Shown: piece after piece, positions 24,208-32,286 of the stretch
Position numbering within the stretch: position 1 is the first letter of the stretch
Layout of the letters: every line of letters begins with the position of its first letter
From: Gaiellasilicea sp963806955
GTDB lineage: Bacteria; Actinomycetota; Thermoleophilia; Gaiellales; Gaiellaceae
Reading direction: 5' to 3'
Assembly (NCBI GenBank): GCA_963806955.1
Contig: CAWDZG010000002.1
Location: 372,001-436,000 of the forward strand
DNA length: 64,000 bases
The notes under the pieces: generated by a model
Database searches by the model: none
Seen by the model: only the letters and a program-made list of their open reading frames with translations
What the model was told of the DNA's origin: nothing
Translations under genes and position numbers: made by a program

Positions 24208-24226
24208 GCTGCCTCCGTTCTCAACA

Positions 24227-24248
24227 TACGGTGTAAGCATACAGCGTA
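24227..24248. promoter_or_regulatory. imperfect palindromic operator between MDR operon and tetR
   Basis: TACGGTGTAAG followed directly by CATACAGCGTA is an 11+11 inverted repeat with 9 of 11 matching pairs. The same stretch also reads as two 13-bp direct repeats (24225-24237 and 24238-24250, 11 of 13 identical). It sits 20 nt before the MDR start codon and 22 nt before the tetR ATG, where a TetR-family dimer would repress both. Confidence 0.65.
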
Positions 24249-24270
24249 AGGTACCCTGCGGCCGACGCCC

Positions 24271-24924
24271 ATGTCAACCCCGACGTCGAAACGGTCACCT
24301 CTCAGCAAGGAGCGCGTGCTCCGTGCCGCGATCGTGCTCGCGGACGCGGAGGGCCTCGACGCCCTGAGCATGCGCCGGCTGGCGAGGGAGCTCGGAGTCG
24401 AGGCGATGTCGCTCTACAACCACGTTGCGAACAAGGACGAGATCCTGGCCGGCATCCTCGACCTCGTCGCCGCGGAGATCGACCTGCCCGCCGACGAGCC
24501 GGACTGGAAGGCCGCCGTGCGCCGCAACTCGATCTCGGACCGGGACGTCCGCATCCGCCACCGCTGGGTCTCCGGCCTGTCGATGTCGCAGCAGAGCGGC
24601 GGCCCGGCGCAGCTCCGCCGCAGCGACTGGCTGCTGCGCACGCTCCGCGAGGCCGGCTTCCCCCCGGGGCTGATCTATCACGCCTTCCACGTGCTCGAGG
24701 CGTACATCCTCGGCTTCACGGGCCTGCAGCTCGGCTTCCCCTATGCCGGCGAGGAGCTCGCGGGCAAGGCGAACGCCTTCATGGCGACGCTCCCGGCGGG
24801 CGAGTATCCCGACCTGATCGAGCACATCGAGCAGCACCTCGAGCCGCACGAGGGCGACGAGGGCGGCTTCGAGCTCGGCCTCGACCTGATCCTCGACGGC
24901 CTCGAGCGCGCAAGAGACGCCTGA
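24271..24924 (+). CDS. TetR-family transcriptional regulator
   Basis: A 217-residue repressor. Helix-turn-helix at the N-terminus: KERVLRAAIVLADAEGLDAL, SMRRLARELGVEAMSLYNHV, NKDEILAGILD (about residues 12-67). The remainder is the all-helical ligand/dimerisation domain of the TetR C-terminal 1 type, as in drug-responsive regulators. It is divergent from two MDR oxidoreductases, with a palindromic site in the 63-nt gap. It probably represses itself and that operon until a ligand binds. The gene is followed by the tandem hairpin repeats. Confidence 0.92.
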   Translation: MSTPTSKRSPLSKERVLRAAIVLADAEGLDALSMRRLARELGVEAMSLYNHVANKDEILAGILDLVAAEIDLPADEPDWKAAVRRNSISDRDVRIRHRWVSGLSMSQQSGGPAQLRRSDWLLRTLREAGFPPGLIYHAFHVLEAYILGFTGLQLGFPYAGEELAGKANAFMATLPAGEYPDLIEHIEQHLEPHEGDEGGFELGLDLILDGLERARDA

Positions 24925-24958
24925 ACTGGGTCTACCGCCAGGCTTGAGCACTGGCTCC

Positions 24959-25106
24959 GGGAGCGAAGCGACCCTTCAGGGTCTTCGCGCGACACCTGAT
25001 CTGCTTCCGCAGATCAGGTGTCCTGCGCAAAGGGAGCGAAAGCGACCCTTCAGGGGTCTTAGCGCGTCAGAAATCTGCTTCCGCAGATTTCTGACCTGCG
25101 CCAAAA
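24959..25106 (-). repeat. tandem 74-bp hairpin-plus-box repeats downstream of tRNA-Ala
   Basis: Two units start at 24959 and 25033 (plus-strand coordinates, 74 bp apart). Each has a conserved box (on the minus strand AGACCC(C)TGAAGGGTCGC, then TTCGCTCC) and a perfect hairpin with loop GGAA on that strand. Hairpin 1 has 14-bp arms GACACCTGATCTGC (24991-25004) and its complement (25009-25022). Hairpin 2 has 13-bp arms GTCAGAAATCTGC (25066-25078) and its complement (25083-25095). The inner 5-6 bp are shared while the outer arms differ completely, yet both pair perfectly, which is covariation. GCGC flanks each hairpin. A third unit lies at 60266-60318. Confidence 0.85.
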
Positions 25107-25107
25107 G

Positions 25108-25180
25108 TGGAGCCAGCCGGGCTCGAACCGGCGACCTTCTGGCTGCCAGCCAGACGCTCTCCCAGCTGAGCTATGGCCCC
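25108..25180 (-). tRNA. tRNA-Ala (anticodon GGC)
   Basis: A cloverleaf of 73 nt on the minus strand. The acceptor GGGGCCA pairs with TGGCTCC (one G-U), the D-loop is AGCTGGGA, the anticodon loop CTGGCAG gives GGC, and the T-arm is GCCGG-TTCGAGC-CCGGC. Discriminator A is at 25108. CCA is not encoded. The gene lies 19 nt upstream of the rsfS stop side and is followed about 12 nt later by the hairpin repeats. Confidence 0.97.
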
Positions 25181-25199
25181 TGGGTCTCGGAGATTGTAG

Positions 25200-25562
25200 C
25201 TAGGCGGTCGCGGCTTCGAGGTCGACCGCGGGGACGTCGCCCCACAGATCCTCGAGCCGGTAGAACTCGCGCGTCTCCGGGGTGAAGACGTGCAGGACGA
25301 CGTCGAGGTAGTCGGCGATGATCCACTCGGCCTCGGCGACGCCGTCGACGGCGCGCGGGAACAGGCGGGCCTCCTGCTTCAGCTGCGTATGCACTTCGTC
25401 GTAGATCCCCTTCGTCTGGCGCGCGTTCCGCCCCGTCGCGATCACGAAGAAGTCCGTGTAGACGCACACGGGTCTCATGTCGAGGATGACGACGTTTTCT
25501 GCCAGCTTCTCGCTCGCGAGAGCGGCGATCCGGCGTGCTTGGTCGATCGATTCCAGAGCCAT
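25200..25562 (-). CDS. rsfS: ribosomal silencing factor RsfS
   Basis: A 120-residue member of the RsfS/Iojap family, which binds ribosomal protein L14 (uL14) and blocks subunit joining when nutrients are scarce. Family signatures are visible: NVVILDMRPVCVYTDFFVIATGRN, then AEWIIADYLDVVLHVFTPETREFY and LEDLWGD. The ATG shares its A with the nadD stop (TGATG), so translation is coupled. The order obg-nadD-rsfS is common in Gram-positive bacteria. The short Ala-rich C-terminus is not unusual. Confidence 0.95.
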   Translation of the reverse strand: MALESIDQARRIAALASEKLAENVVILDMRPVCVYTDFFVIATGRNARQTKGIYDEVHTQLKQEARLFPRAVDGVAEAEWIIADYLDVVLHVFTPETREFYRLEDLWGDVPAVDLEAATA

Positions 25563-26113
25563 CAGTGTACCCGCGAATCCCGGACGTAGAGGCCGTGCTC
25601 ACGAATGTAGGCGCCGACCGCCGGCGCGACGAGGCCGTCGATCGACTCGCCGCTCCGTGCGCGCTCGCGGATCTCCGAGGACGAGACCGCATGCGGCTCG
25701 AGCTCGAAAGGCTCGATCCGGGCCGACGTCAGCTCGGGCGCGTAGCCCGGCCGGGTGGCGACGCCGAGACGTGCCAGCTCGAGCACCCGTTCCGGCTGCT
25801 TCCAGGTGGGGAAATCGACGAGCTCGTCGGCGCCGATCAGGAAGATCGGGTCGGCATACCCGGCGGCCTCGAGCGCGTCGACCGTGTAGCGGTGCTCTTC
25901 CAGCTCGACGGTCGCGCCGAGCTCCGCGAACGCGAGGCGCGCCATGGCGAGGCGGTCGGAGGGGGGCGCCTCGGAGCCCTTGTGGGCGGCGTCCGCGACG
26001 ACGCTCACGCGCAGGTCGTCGATCCCGAACCGCTCGACCGCAGCTCGCGCGAGCGCGACGTGACCGAGATGGGGTGGGTCGAAGCGGCCGCCGAAGACCC
26101 CGACTACTCCCAC
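25562..26113 (-). CDS. nadD: nicotinate-nucleotide adenylyltransferase
   Basis: A 183-residue NadD, which transfers AMP from ATP to nicotinate mononucleotide in NAD synthesis. The nucleotidyltransferase signature GVFGGRFDPPHLGH is at the N-terminus and the second motif VSSSEIRERA at the C-terminus. The GTG start at 26113 overlaps the end of obg by 10 nt. A longer open frame upstream lacks any NadD sequence, so it is not used. Cytoplasmic; part of the rplU-rpmA-obg-nadD-rsfS operon. Confidence 0.94.
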   Translation of the reverse strand: MGVVGVFGGRFDPPHLGHVALARAAVERFGIDDLRVSVVADAAHKGSEAPPSDRLAMARLAFAELGATVELEEHRYTVDALEAAGYADPIFLIGADELVDFPTWKQPERVLELARLGVATRPGYAPELTSARIEPFELEPHAVSSSEIRERARSGESIDGLVAPAVGAYIREHGLYVRDSRVH

Positions 26114-27297
26114 ACCAGCACGTCCTCGCCGACCTCGACTTCCTGGCCCTTGCGGGCGCCCGCGGCCTTGAGCACGGCCTCGAGCTCCTCGCCCTGCGGC
26201 GCCTCGCCGACGATGCGGTAGCCCCGGTCCGTGCGATAGAGCCGGTAGGTACGGCGCGCAGGTGGCTGGGGCCGGTACTCGAGGAAGTCGGGCAGCTCGG
26301 GCGCCTCCTCGAAGACCGGCTCGGGCGCCGCCGGGCAGAGCCGGAAGAGCGCCAGCTTCAGCTCGTCGATCCCCGCCCCGGTCGCACACGAGACGCGGAA
26401 GACGTCGACGATCCGCTCGTCCTCGACGGGGAACTCCGGCGGCTCGGGGAGCAGGTCGATCTTGTTGAGCACGATCGCCTGCGGCCGTTCGTCGAGCCCG
26501 GCGCCGTACAGGGCGAGCTCGGTGTCGATCGTGCGGAAGCGCTCCTCGACGTTCTCTTCGGACGCGTCGATCACGTGCAGGAGCAGCCGCGCCCGCTCCA
26601 GATGGGCGAGGAACTCGTGGCCCAGGCCGATGCCCTCGCTCGCGCCCTCGATCAGCCCGGGGACGTCGGCGACCGTCAGCTGCGCGCCGTCCGGCGAGGC
26701 GACCGTGCCGAGCACCGGCGCGAGCGTCGTGAAGGGGTAGTCGGCAACCTTCGGCTTGGCGTTCGAGATGCGGCGCAGCAACGACGACTTGCCCGCGTTC
26801 GGCAGCCCGGCCATGGCCGCGTCGGCGAGCAGCTTCAGCCGCAGCTCGACCTCGGCCTCGCCCGGCGGCTCCCCCACCTCTGCGAAGCGCGGCGCCTGCC
26901 GCACGGGCGTTGCGAAACGCGCGTTGCCGCGTCCGCCCTGGCCGCCGCGGGCGAGCACGACGCGCGCGTCCGGACGCGCGAGGTCGGCGATCAGATCGCC
27001 CTCCGGCCCGAACGCCTGCGTCCCGACCGGGACGGCGAGCTCGACGGCCGCGCCGTCGGCGCCGTGCTTGCGTGCGCCCCGGCCCGGCTCACCACGGCCG
27101 GCCCTGAACCTCGTCTTCGCGCGGAAGGTGGAGAGGTCGCGCAGGGTGTCGTCCGCGACGAGCACGACGTCGCCGCCGCGGCCGCCGTCGCCGCCGTCGG
27201 GGCCACCCTTCGGCACGTGCTTCTCGCGGCGGAAGCTCAGGCCCCCGTCGCCGCCGCGGCCCGCCTGCACCTCGATGCGGGCGCGATCATGGAACAT
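26104..27297 (-). CDS. obg: GTPase Obg (CgtA)
   Basis: A 397-residue ribosome-associated GTPase needed for 50S assembly. The Gly-rich Obg fold is at the N-terminus (IEVQAGRGGDGGLSFRREK, GGPDGGDGGRGGDV). The G domain follows with G1 GLPNAGKSS, switch I YPFTTL, G3 DVPGLIEGAS, G4 NKID and G5 SCATGAG. A C-terminal OCT domain ends the protein (about residues 330-397, YRLYRTDRGYRIVGE). All nucleotide motifs are intact. It starts 6 nt after rpmA stops and overlaps nadD by 10 nt. Confidence 0.97.
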   Translation of the reverse strand: MFHDRARIEVQAGRGGDGGLSFRREKHVPKGGPDGGDGGRGGDVVLVADDTLRDLSTFRAKTRFRAGRGEPGRGARKHGADGAAVELAVPVGTQAFGPEGDLIADLARPDARVVLARGGQGGRGNARFATPVRQAPRFAEVGEPPGEAEVELRLKLLADAAMAGLPNAGKSSLLRRISNAKPKVADYPFTTLAPVLGTVASPDGAQLTVADVPGLIEGASEGIGLGHEFLAHLERARLLLHVIDASEENVEERFRTIDTELALYGAGLDERPQAIVLNKIDLLPEPPEFPVEDERIVDVFRVSCATGAGIDELKLALFRLCPAAPEPVFEEAPELPDFLEYRPQPPARRTYRLYRTDRGYRIVGEAPQGEELEAVLKAAGARKGQEVEVGEDVLVWE

Positions 27298-27303
27298 CGG
27301 CGC

Positions 27304-27570
27304 CTACTGCGAGGCGGTGTCGGTCTCGGCGACCGAGATGAAGCGCTTCTCGCCGCTCGTGCGGAACTCGACCGTGCCCTCGCGCTTCGCGAAGATCGTG
27401 TCGTCGCGGCCGATGCCGGTGCCCGGGCCCGGGCGGAACCTCGTGCCCCGCTGGCGGACGATGATCATGCCGGCCTTCACCTTCTGGCCGCCGAAGATCT
27501 TCACCCCGAGCCGCTTCGCATTCGAGTCGCGGCCGTTCCGGGAGGAACCGAGGCCTTTCTTGTGAGCCAT
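27304..27570 (-). CDS. rpmA: 50S ribosomal protein bL27
   Basis: An 88-residue bL27 located at the ribosomal A/P region. It begins MAHKKGLGSSRNGRDSNAKR, the standard start of non-processed L27, and continues with LGVKIFGGQKVKAGMIIVRQ. The ATG overlaps the last base of the rplU stop (TAATG). The C-terminus VAETDTASQ is slightly extended. rplU frameshifts do not affect it. Confidence 0.97.
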   Translation of the reverse strand: MAHKKGLGSSRNGRDSNAKRLGVKIFGGQKVKAGMIIVRQRGTRFRPGPGTGIGRDDTIFAKREGTVEFRTSGEKRFISVAETDTASQ

Positions 27571-28148
27571 TAGTCGCTCTCCTTCTCTGCCAGTGCCGAC
27601 TCGAGCGCGGCGATCGCGCCCTTCCGCTTGCCGTGGGCCTGCTCGTACTCGAGCGCGGCCTCCAGCATCGGCCGGTTCCAGTCGGCGGACTGCTCCTTGA
27701 CCTGCGCGACCGTGAGCTCCTCGTAGCCGGCGGGCATGCCCTTGACGCGCTCCTCGGCGGGAGCGGCTGCCTCGGTCTTCTGCGGCCTTGGGGGCAGCCT
27801 TCTCGGCTTTCGGCGCTGCGGCCTCCTTCTTCGCGGCGGCCTTCTTGGCGCCGCCGATCGACTCGATCTCGATCTGCGAGAGGCTCGCGCGGAAGCCGGT
27901 GTGCTTCTTGTAGCCGTTCTTCGGGCGGTACTTGCCGATCCGGATCTTGTCGCCCTTGACGTCGGCGACGACACGCGCGGTGACGGTCGCGCTCGGCGAG
28001 AGGTCGGTCGAGCCGTTGCCGCCGACGAGCAGCACGGTCGGCTGGAACGTGTTGCCTTCGCCGTGCGCAAGCCGGTCCACGAGCAGCTTCTCGCCCTCGT
28101 GGACGCGGTACTGCTTGCCGCCGACGGAGATGATTGCGTAAGGGTCAT
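27570..28148 (-). CDS. rplU: 50S ribosomal protein bL21 with long C-terminal extension (two frameshifts)
   Basis: The bL21 core is clear: YAIISVGGKQYRVHEGEKLL, then VLLVGGNG, VKGDKIRIGKYRPKNGYKKH and TGFRASLSQIEIESI. To join it to a start codon, ATG 28148 needs one extra C in the CCC run (28142-28144 on the plus strand), giving MTPYAII. After a Lys/Ala-rich linker a second shift near 27780 (one base to remove) leads to EERVKGMPAGYEELTVAQV and on to ESALAEKESD, stopping at 27570. The total of about 192 aa is nearly twice the usual ~103, so the gene carries an extra helical domain of about 60 residues. Core identity is certain; both shifts are likely sequence errors since the gene is essential or near-essential. 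Confidence 0.92.
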   Translation of the reverse strand: MTLTQSSPSAASSTASTRARSCSWTGLRTAKATRSSRPCCSSAATARPTSRRARPSPRVSSPTSRATRSGSASTARRTATRSTPASARASRRSRSSRSAAPRRPPRRRRPQRRKPRRLPPRPQKTEAAAPAEERVKGMPAGYEELTVAQVKEQSADWNRPMLEAALEYEQAHGKRKGAIAALESALAEKESD

Positions 28149-28154
28149 GAGCGC

Positions 28155-28178
28155 AGAGAAACGCGGGCAGCGCCCGCG
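28155..28178 (-). terminator. predicted intrinsic terminator between rng and rplU
   Basis: On the minus strand CGCGGGC-GCT-GCCCGCG (28178-28162) forms a 7-bp GC stem with a 3-nt loop, followed by TTTCTCT (28161-28155). It follows the rng stop by about 20 nt and precedes the rplU start by 7 nt, so it could also act as a leader attenuator for the ribosomal operon. Confidence 0.6.
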
Positions 28179-28197
28179 AGCCGTGGGATTGTAGCGG

Positions 28198-31115
28198 CTA
28201 GGCGTCCAGGTCGTCGAGCCATTCGGACATCGGCACGTAGCCCTCCGGGGTGGGCTCGGCGCCGTTGTCGGCTGCCTCGGGCTGCGGCTCTTCGACGGCG
28301 ACCGGCGCCTCCGGCTCCGGGGACGGCTCGGGCTCGCCGCCGTTCTCGGCCGGCTCGACCACCACGGCCGCCGCGGCAGTCGTGGCAGTGGTGGCGGCTC
28401 CCGCGGCTGCGGGCTTCTTGCGGCCACGGCCTCCGCGCGACCCGCGCCGGGTCTTCTTCTTGGCCGGAGCGGCCTCGGCGCCGTCGGTCTCGGTCGTGGC
28501 GGCTTCACCGGACCCGTCGTCCGACTCGTCGCCGGCCGCGTCGGCCGCAGGCTTCGCCTTCGGCGTCGCGCGCTTCCGGGTGGGCTTCGGCTTGTCGTCG
28601 CCGTCCCGGTCGAAGTCGGGGACGTGGATGCGCGGGCTCGTCGGCGACGCGGCCTCCGGCTCGACCTCGGGCTGACTCGCCTCGGCCTCGCCGCCGCTCT
28701 CGTCGGCCTCCGCACCCTCGGCCACGGCGGGCTTCTTCTTCCGGTTGCGACCGCCCCGCGAGCCACGGCGAGTCTTCTTCTTGGCCGGCGTGGCGCCGGC
28801 GTCCGCGTCCGCCTGCGCGTCCTCCGCCTCGCTCTCATCGTCGGCCTCGACGTCCGCTGCACCGGTCTCCGTCGGCTCGGGCTCTGCTTCGGCGCTCTCC
28901 TGCTCGTCCTCGAGCTCGGACTCGGGCTCGGACTCGGCCTCTGGTCTCGGACTCGGTCTCGGCGGCCTTCTTCGCCCGGCTGGGCGCGCGCGTCGGCTTC
29001 TCGGCCTCGCTCTCGAACGTGATCGGCGCCTCCGGCGCCTGGACGCCGTTCAACGCCGTCGCGTAGGCGACGCCGTCGACCACGCGCTCGATGCGCACCT
29101 TGGCCTTCTTGCCGACGAGCTTCGCAGCACCGCCGACGACGACGTCGACGCCGTCGAGCTTGCCGACCGCGGAGCGCGCGTCGTGCTTGTCGACCTCGAC
29201 CAGCTTGAGGTCGACCTCGGTGCCCTCCTCGATCGGCGCCGGCGGGGTCAGGTCGACGAGCTTGCCCTCGCCGAGCACGGCTGCGTGATCGGCATGGGCT
29301 CCCTCCTTCGGCACGAGGAAGAAGCGCTTCTTCGCCGCCTCCTCGATCTCGGCGAGGCGCGCTCCGCCGGGGCCGAGCAGCAGCGACAGCGTTCGCGGCG
29401 CCACCTCGACCTGGAACGCCTGGGCGCGCGAGCCGGCGGCGAGCGTGCGCAGGCGCCGCTCGACCTCGAGCGCGGCCGTGGCCTCGGAGACGACGATGCC
29501 GTCGCCGGCGCAGGTCGGGCACTTCTTGGTCAGGATCTCGCGCGGGCCGTCGGTGACGTTCTGGCGCGTCATCTCGACCAGGCCGAGCGGCGAGATCTCG
29601 ACGACGTAGGTCTTCGTCCGGTCGCGCTCGAGCTCGTTGCGGAGCGCTTCCTCGACGGTGGCCCGGTTCTTCGGGTTCGCCATGTCGATGAAGTCGATGA
29701 CGATGATCCCGCCGATGTCGCGCAGGCGCAGCTGGCGCACGACCTCCTTGACGGCCTCGAGGTTGTTCTTCGTGATCGTGTCCTCGAGCCGGCCGGTCGA
29801 GTTCTTCGAGCGCGAGCCGACGAAGCGGCCCGTGTTGACGTCGACGACGGTGAACGCCTCGGCGTAGTCGAAGATCAGGTAGCCGCCGGAGGGCAGGTCG
29901 ACGCGCCGGTTCAGGGTCGAGCGGATCTCGGCGTCGACGCCGGTGCCCTCGAAGAGCGGCGTCTTCTCCTTGTAGCGGTGGACGCGCTCGAGCATGTGCG
30001 GTGAGGTCTTCTTCAGGTAGCCGACGATCCGCTTGAACGTGCGCTCGTGGTCGATCACGGCACTCTCGAAGTCGCCCGCGAAGAGGTCGCGGACGATCCG
30101 CAGCGGCAGCTCGGCCTCCTGGTAGACGAGCGACGGCGCCTTGGCGTTCTTCGCCCGGGCCTGGATCGTCTTCCAGAGCCGCTGCAGGAACACGAGGTCG
30201 CGCTCGATGTCCTCGGCGGAGGCGCCCTCGGCGGCGGTCCGGACGATGATGCCGCCCTCCTTGGCCTCGAGCCCCTTGATGATGTCCTTGAGCCGGTTGC
30301 GCTCCGCGTCCTCGAGCCGGCGCGAGACGCCGAGACCCTCGCCCTGCGGGACGAAGACCAGGAAGCGGCCGGGCAGCGAGATCTCGGTCGTGAGCCGGGC
30401 GCCCTTCGTCTTCATCGGGTCCTTGACCGCCTGCACCATGATCTGCTGGCCGCGGGCGATCAGGTCGGTGATCTTCTTGCCGTGCCGCTTGCCCTCGAGC
30501 TCGGGCACGACGATCTCGTCGACGTAGAGGAAGCCGTTCTTCTCGAGGCCGATCTCGACGAAGGCCGCCTCCATCCCGGGGAGGACGTTGTCGACCGTGC
30601 CGAGATAGATGTTCCCGGCGATCGAGCGCCGCTCGGGACGCTCGAGATAGACCTCGGCGACGCGGTCGTCCTCGACGATCGCGACGCGCTGCTCGCCGAC
30701 GTCGACGGAGATCAGCAGCTCGCGCTTGGCCTTCGGCAGCGGCGCGCGCTTCTGCGGCACGCGGCGGCGGTTGCCCTGCTGGTTGGCCCGGCGCTCCTGG
30801 CGCTGGCTGCGCTCGGGGCGCGAGCGCTCACGCTTCGCCTGCTGGGGCTTCTGCTCGGGCTTGTCGGCCGCCTGCTCGGCGGCTGCGTCCGCGGCCGGCG
30901 GTGCCGGCGGTGCCGGGCTTCTTGCGTCCGCGTCCGCCGCGGCTGCCGCGGCGCCGCTTGCGGGCTGGATCGGCGGCGGAGTCGGATGTCGCGTCGGCCG
31001 GGGCCGTCGCGGGGCGGGTCTCAGCCGGTGTCGGCTGCTGTGCCGGAGCCTGCGGCGCCTCGGCGGGCGCCTGCTCGGTGGTTTGCTTGTGCTTCCTGCG
31101 GAACCAGGGTGACAA
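28198..31115 (-). CDS. rng: ribonuclease E/G with low-complexity N- and C-terminal arms (two frameshifts)
   Basis: An RNase E/G family endoribonuclease. The catalytic core has the S1-like region (AGNIYLGTVDNVLPGMEAAF, VEIGLEKNGFLYVDEI), the DNase I-like active site with its Asp residues (FTVVDVNTGRFVG, GIIVIDFIDM) and the Zn-link KKCPTCAGDG. TTG 31115, 8 nt after AGGAG, starts a basic N-terminal arm (SPWFRRKHKQT). One base must be removed near 30896 to enter the core and one near 28942 to enter the Glu/Ala-rich C-terminal tail. The restored length is about 970 aa. RGSRGGRGRKKP-type boxes occur once in the N-arm and twice in the tail, probably RNA-binding patches. The order mre cluster, rng, rplU is common. 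Confidence 0.92.
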
Positions 31116-31258
31116 ATGCTTCTCCTAGAGTGATCGGCGCGCGCAAAGACGCGGCCGCAAGAGCGGCCGGTCGCGCGCAGCGAGTGATGTGGGTGGAAAA
31201 CGAAGGCATGGGCCTGGGCGACAGCGTACCAGCGCCGCCGTCCAGGCAGTGTCCGGGG

Positions 31259-31453
31259 TCAGGCGGCGGCGGGGCGCAGCCTGGCGCGGCGGGCGCGGAC
31301 GGCGCGCAGCCGCTGGGAGAGGCGGGCCCAGGCCCACGGCTCGACCTCGGCGTAGCGGGACTCGCCCTGCGCCCGCGTGGCCTCGAGATACTCGAACCAG
31401 GCGTCGGCTTCCTCGATCTGCAGCAACTCCTCCGCGTGCTCTGAAACTGCCAT
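31259..31453 (-). CDS. small helical hypothetical protein (64 aa)
   Basis: ATG 31453 follows GGGAGGCGGCG, a good ribosome site. The 64-residue product is helical and charged (AEELLQIEEADAWFEYLEAT, YAEVEPWAWARLSQRL) with an Arg/Ala-rich C-terminus. Trp and Glu spacing suggests a compact helical hairpin. No family assigned. It lies between the DUF697 gene and rng in the same direction. Confidence 0.72.
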   Translation of the reverse strand: MAVSEHAEELLQIEEADAWFEYLEATRAQGESRYAEVEPWAWARLSQRLRAVRARRARLRPAAA

Positions 31454-31512
31454 CGCCGCCTCCCTTCGGGTCAAGGTTTCCAGAACCATAGGACCCGGCT
31501 CGGACGGCAGCG

Positions 31513-32286
31513 TTACGTCGCGGAGGCCTCGAAGTACCTGAGCGCGGCTTCGCCGACCGCACGCGTGCCGCCGTAGGCGACGCCACCTTTGACGACCCAC
31601 CCGGCGACGGGCACCTGGCCGAGCAGCCGGCGGGCGAGGAGACGGAAGCCGAATGCGGCGCCGATCGTCCCGAGCACCTCGGGAAGCCGTTGCTGGTCGA
31701 CCTCGACTCCGTGCGCCGCCGCCAGCCGGAGGACGAGGCGGAGCTGGTTCAGCGTCAGGGCGGGGAAGTCGGCGCCGGGGATGAAGATCGCGACGGCGAC
31801 GACCGCGTTCTGGCGCGAGAACTTCTCGATCAGCTGCTGGCACAGGGGCCCGCGCAGCGCAGGCAGCCTGGCCGCCAGCGCTGTCCCCGACTCGCCGAGG
31901 CGGGCGGCCACGGCGGCGGCGATCTCCTCGACCGGGAAGCCCTCGCCGGGCCGGCATACGACCACGTCGGTCGCGAGCACGTAGGGCACGTCGAAGGCCT
32001 CGGTGCCCGTCTGGACGGCGATCGCCGGCACCCCGGCGCGCTTCGCCGCCCGCAGCTCGGCCGCGTCCTCCTCGGTCGGTGCGCCGCCGAGGACGCGGAC
32101 GAGCACGGATGCGTCCTCGACCCGCCCGCCGGACCGCACCGCGCCGGGCGCCGCGCCGCGCGCGAGCTCCTTCTCGAGCTGCGACGCGAGCGTCCCGCTG
32201 ACGACGAGCGGCCGGACGTCCGCGGCCGCGATCCGGAGCTCCTTGACGAGGTTCCAGACGACGAACGGGCTCAGCGTCTTCGCCAT
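31513..32286 (-). CDS. DUF697 (YcjF-like) membrane-associated protein
   Basis: A 257-residue protein with the DUF697 signature in its C-terminal half (FSRQNAVVAVAIFIPGADFP, ALTLNQLRLVLRLAAAHG, then a Gly-rich hydrophobic stretch VAGWVVKGGVAYGGTRAVGEA). The N-terminal half looks like a nucleotide-binding-type fold remnant (VLVRVLGGAPTEEDAAELRA). DUF697 proteins are often linked to Era-like GTPases or envelope processes; the function is not known. The ATG shares a base with the rodA stop (TGATG), so it is the tail of the mre-mrdA-rodA operon. Confidence 0.8.
   Translation of the reverse strand: MAKTLSPFVVWNLVKELRIAAADVRPLVVSGTLASQLEKELARGAAPGAVRSGGRVEDASVLVRVLGGAPTEEDAAELRAAKRAGVPAIAVQTGTEAFDVPYVLATDVVVCRPGEGFPVEEIAAAVAARLGESGTALAARLPALRGPLCQQLIEKFSRQNAVVAVAIFIPGADFPALTLNQLRLVLRLAAAHGVEVDQQRLPEVLGTIGAAFGFRLLARRLLGQVPVAGWVVKGGVAYGGTRAVGEAALRYFEASAT

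Noticed and set aside
24991..25095. Ordinary rho-independent terminators for tetR and tRNA-Ala
   Set aside because: Stems are strong, but no T-run follows on either strand, and the conserved box plus tandem repetition are unexplained by termination alone. Not excluded, only insufficient.
24959..25106. CRISPR-like array
   Set aside because: Only two units, the repeated part contains the hairpin, no spacer-like unique segments and no cas genes.
27304..28080. Apparent bL21-bL27 fusion protein
   Set aside because: The fusion exists only because a one-base shift lets the L21 frame read into rpmA; both genes have their own start and stop when corrected.
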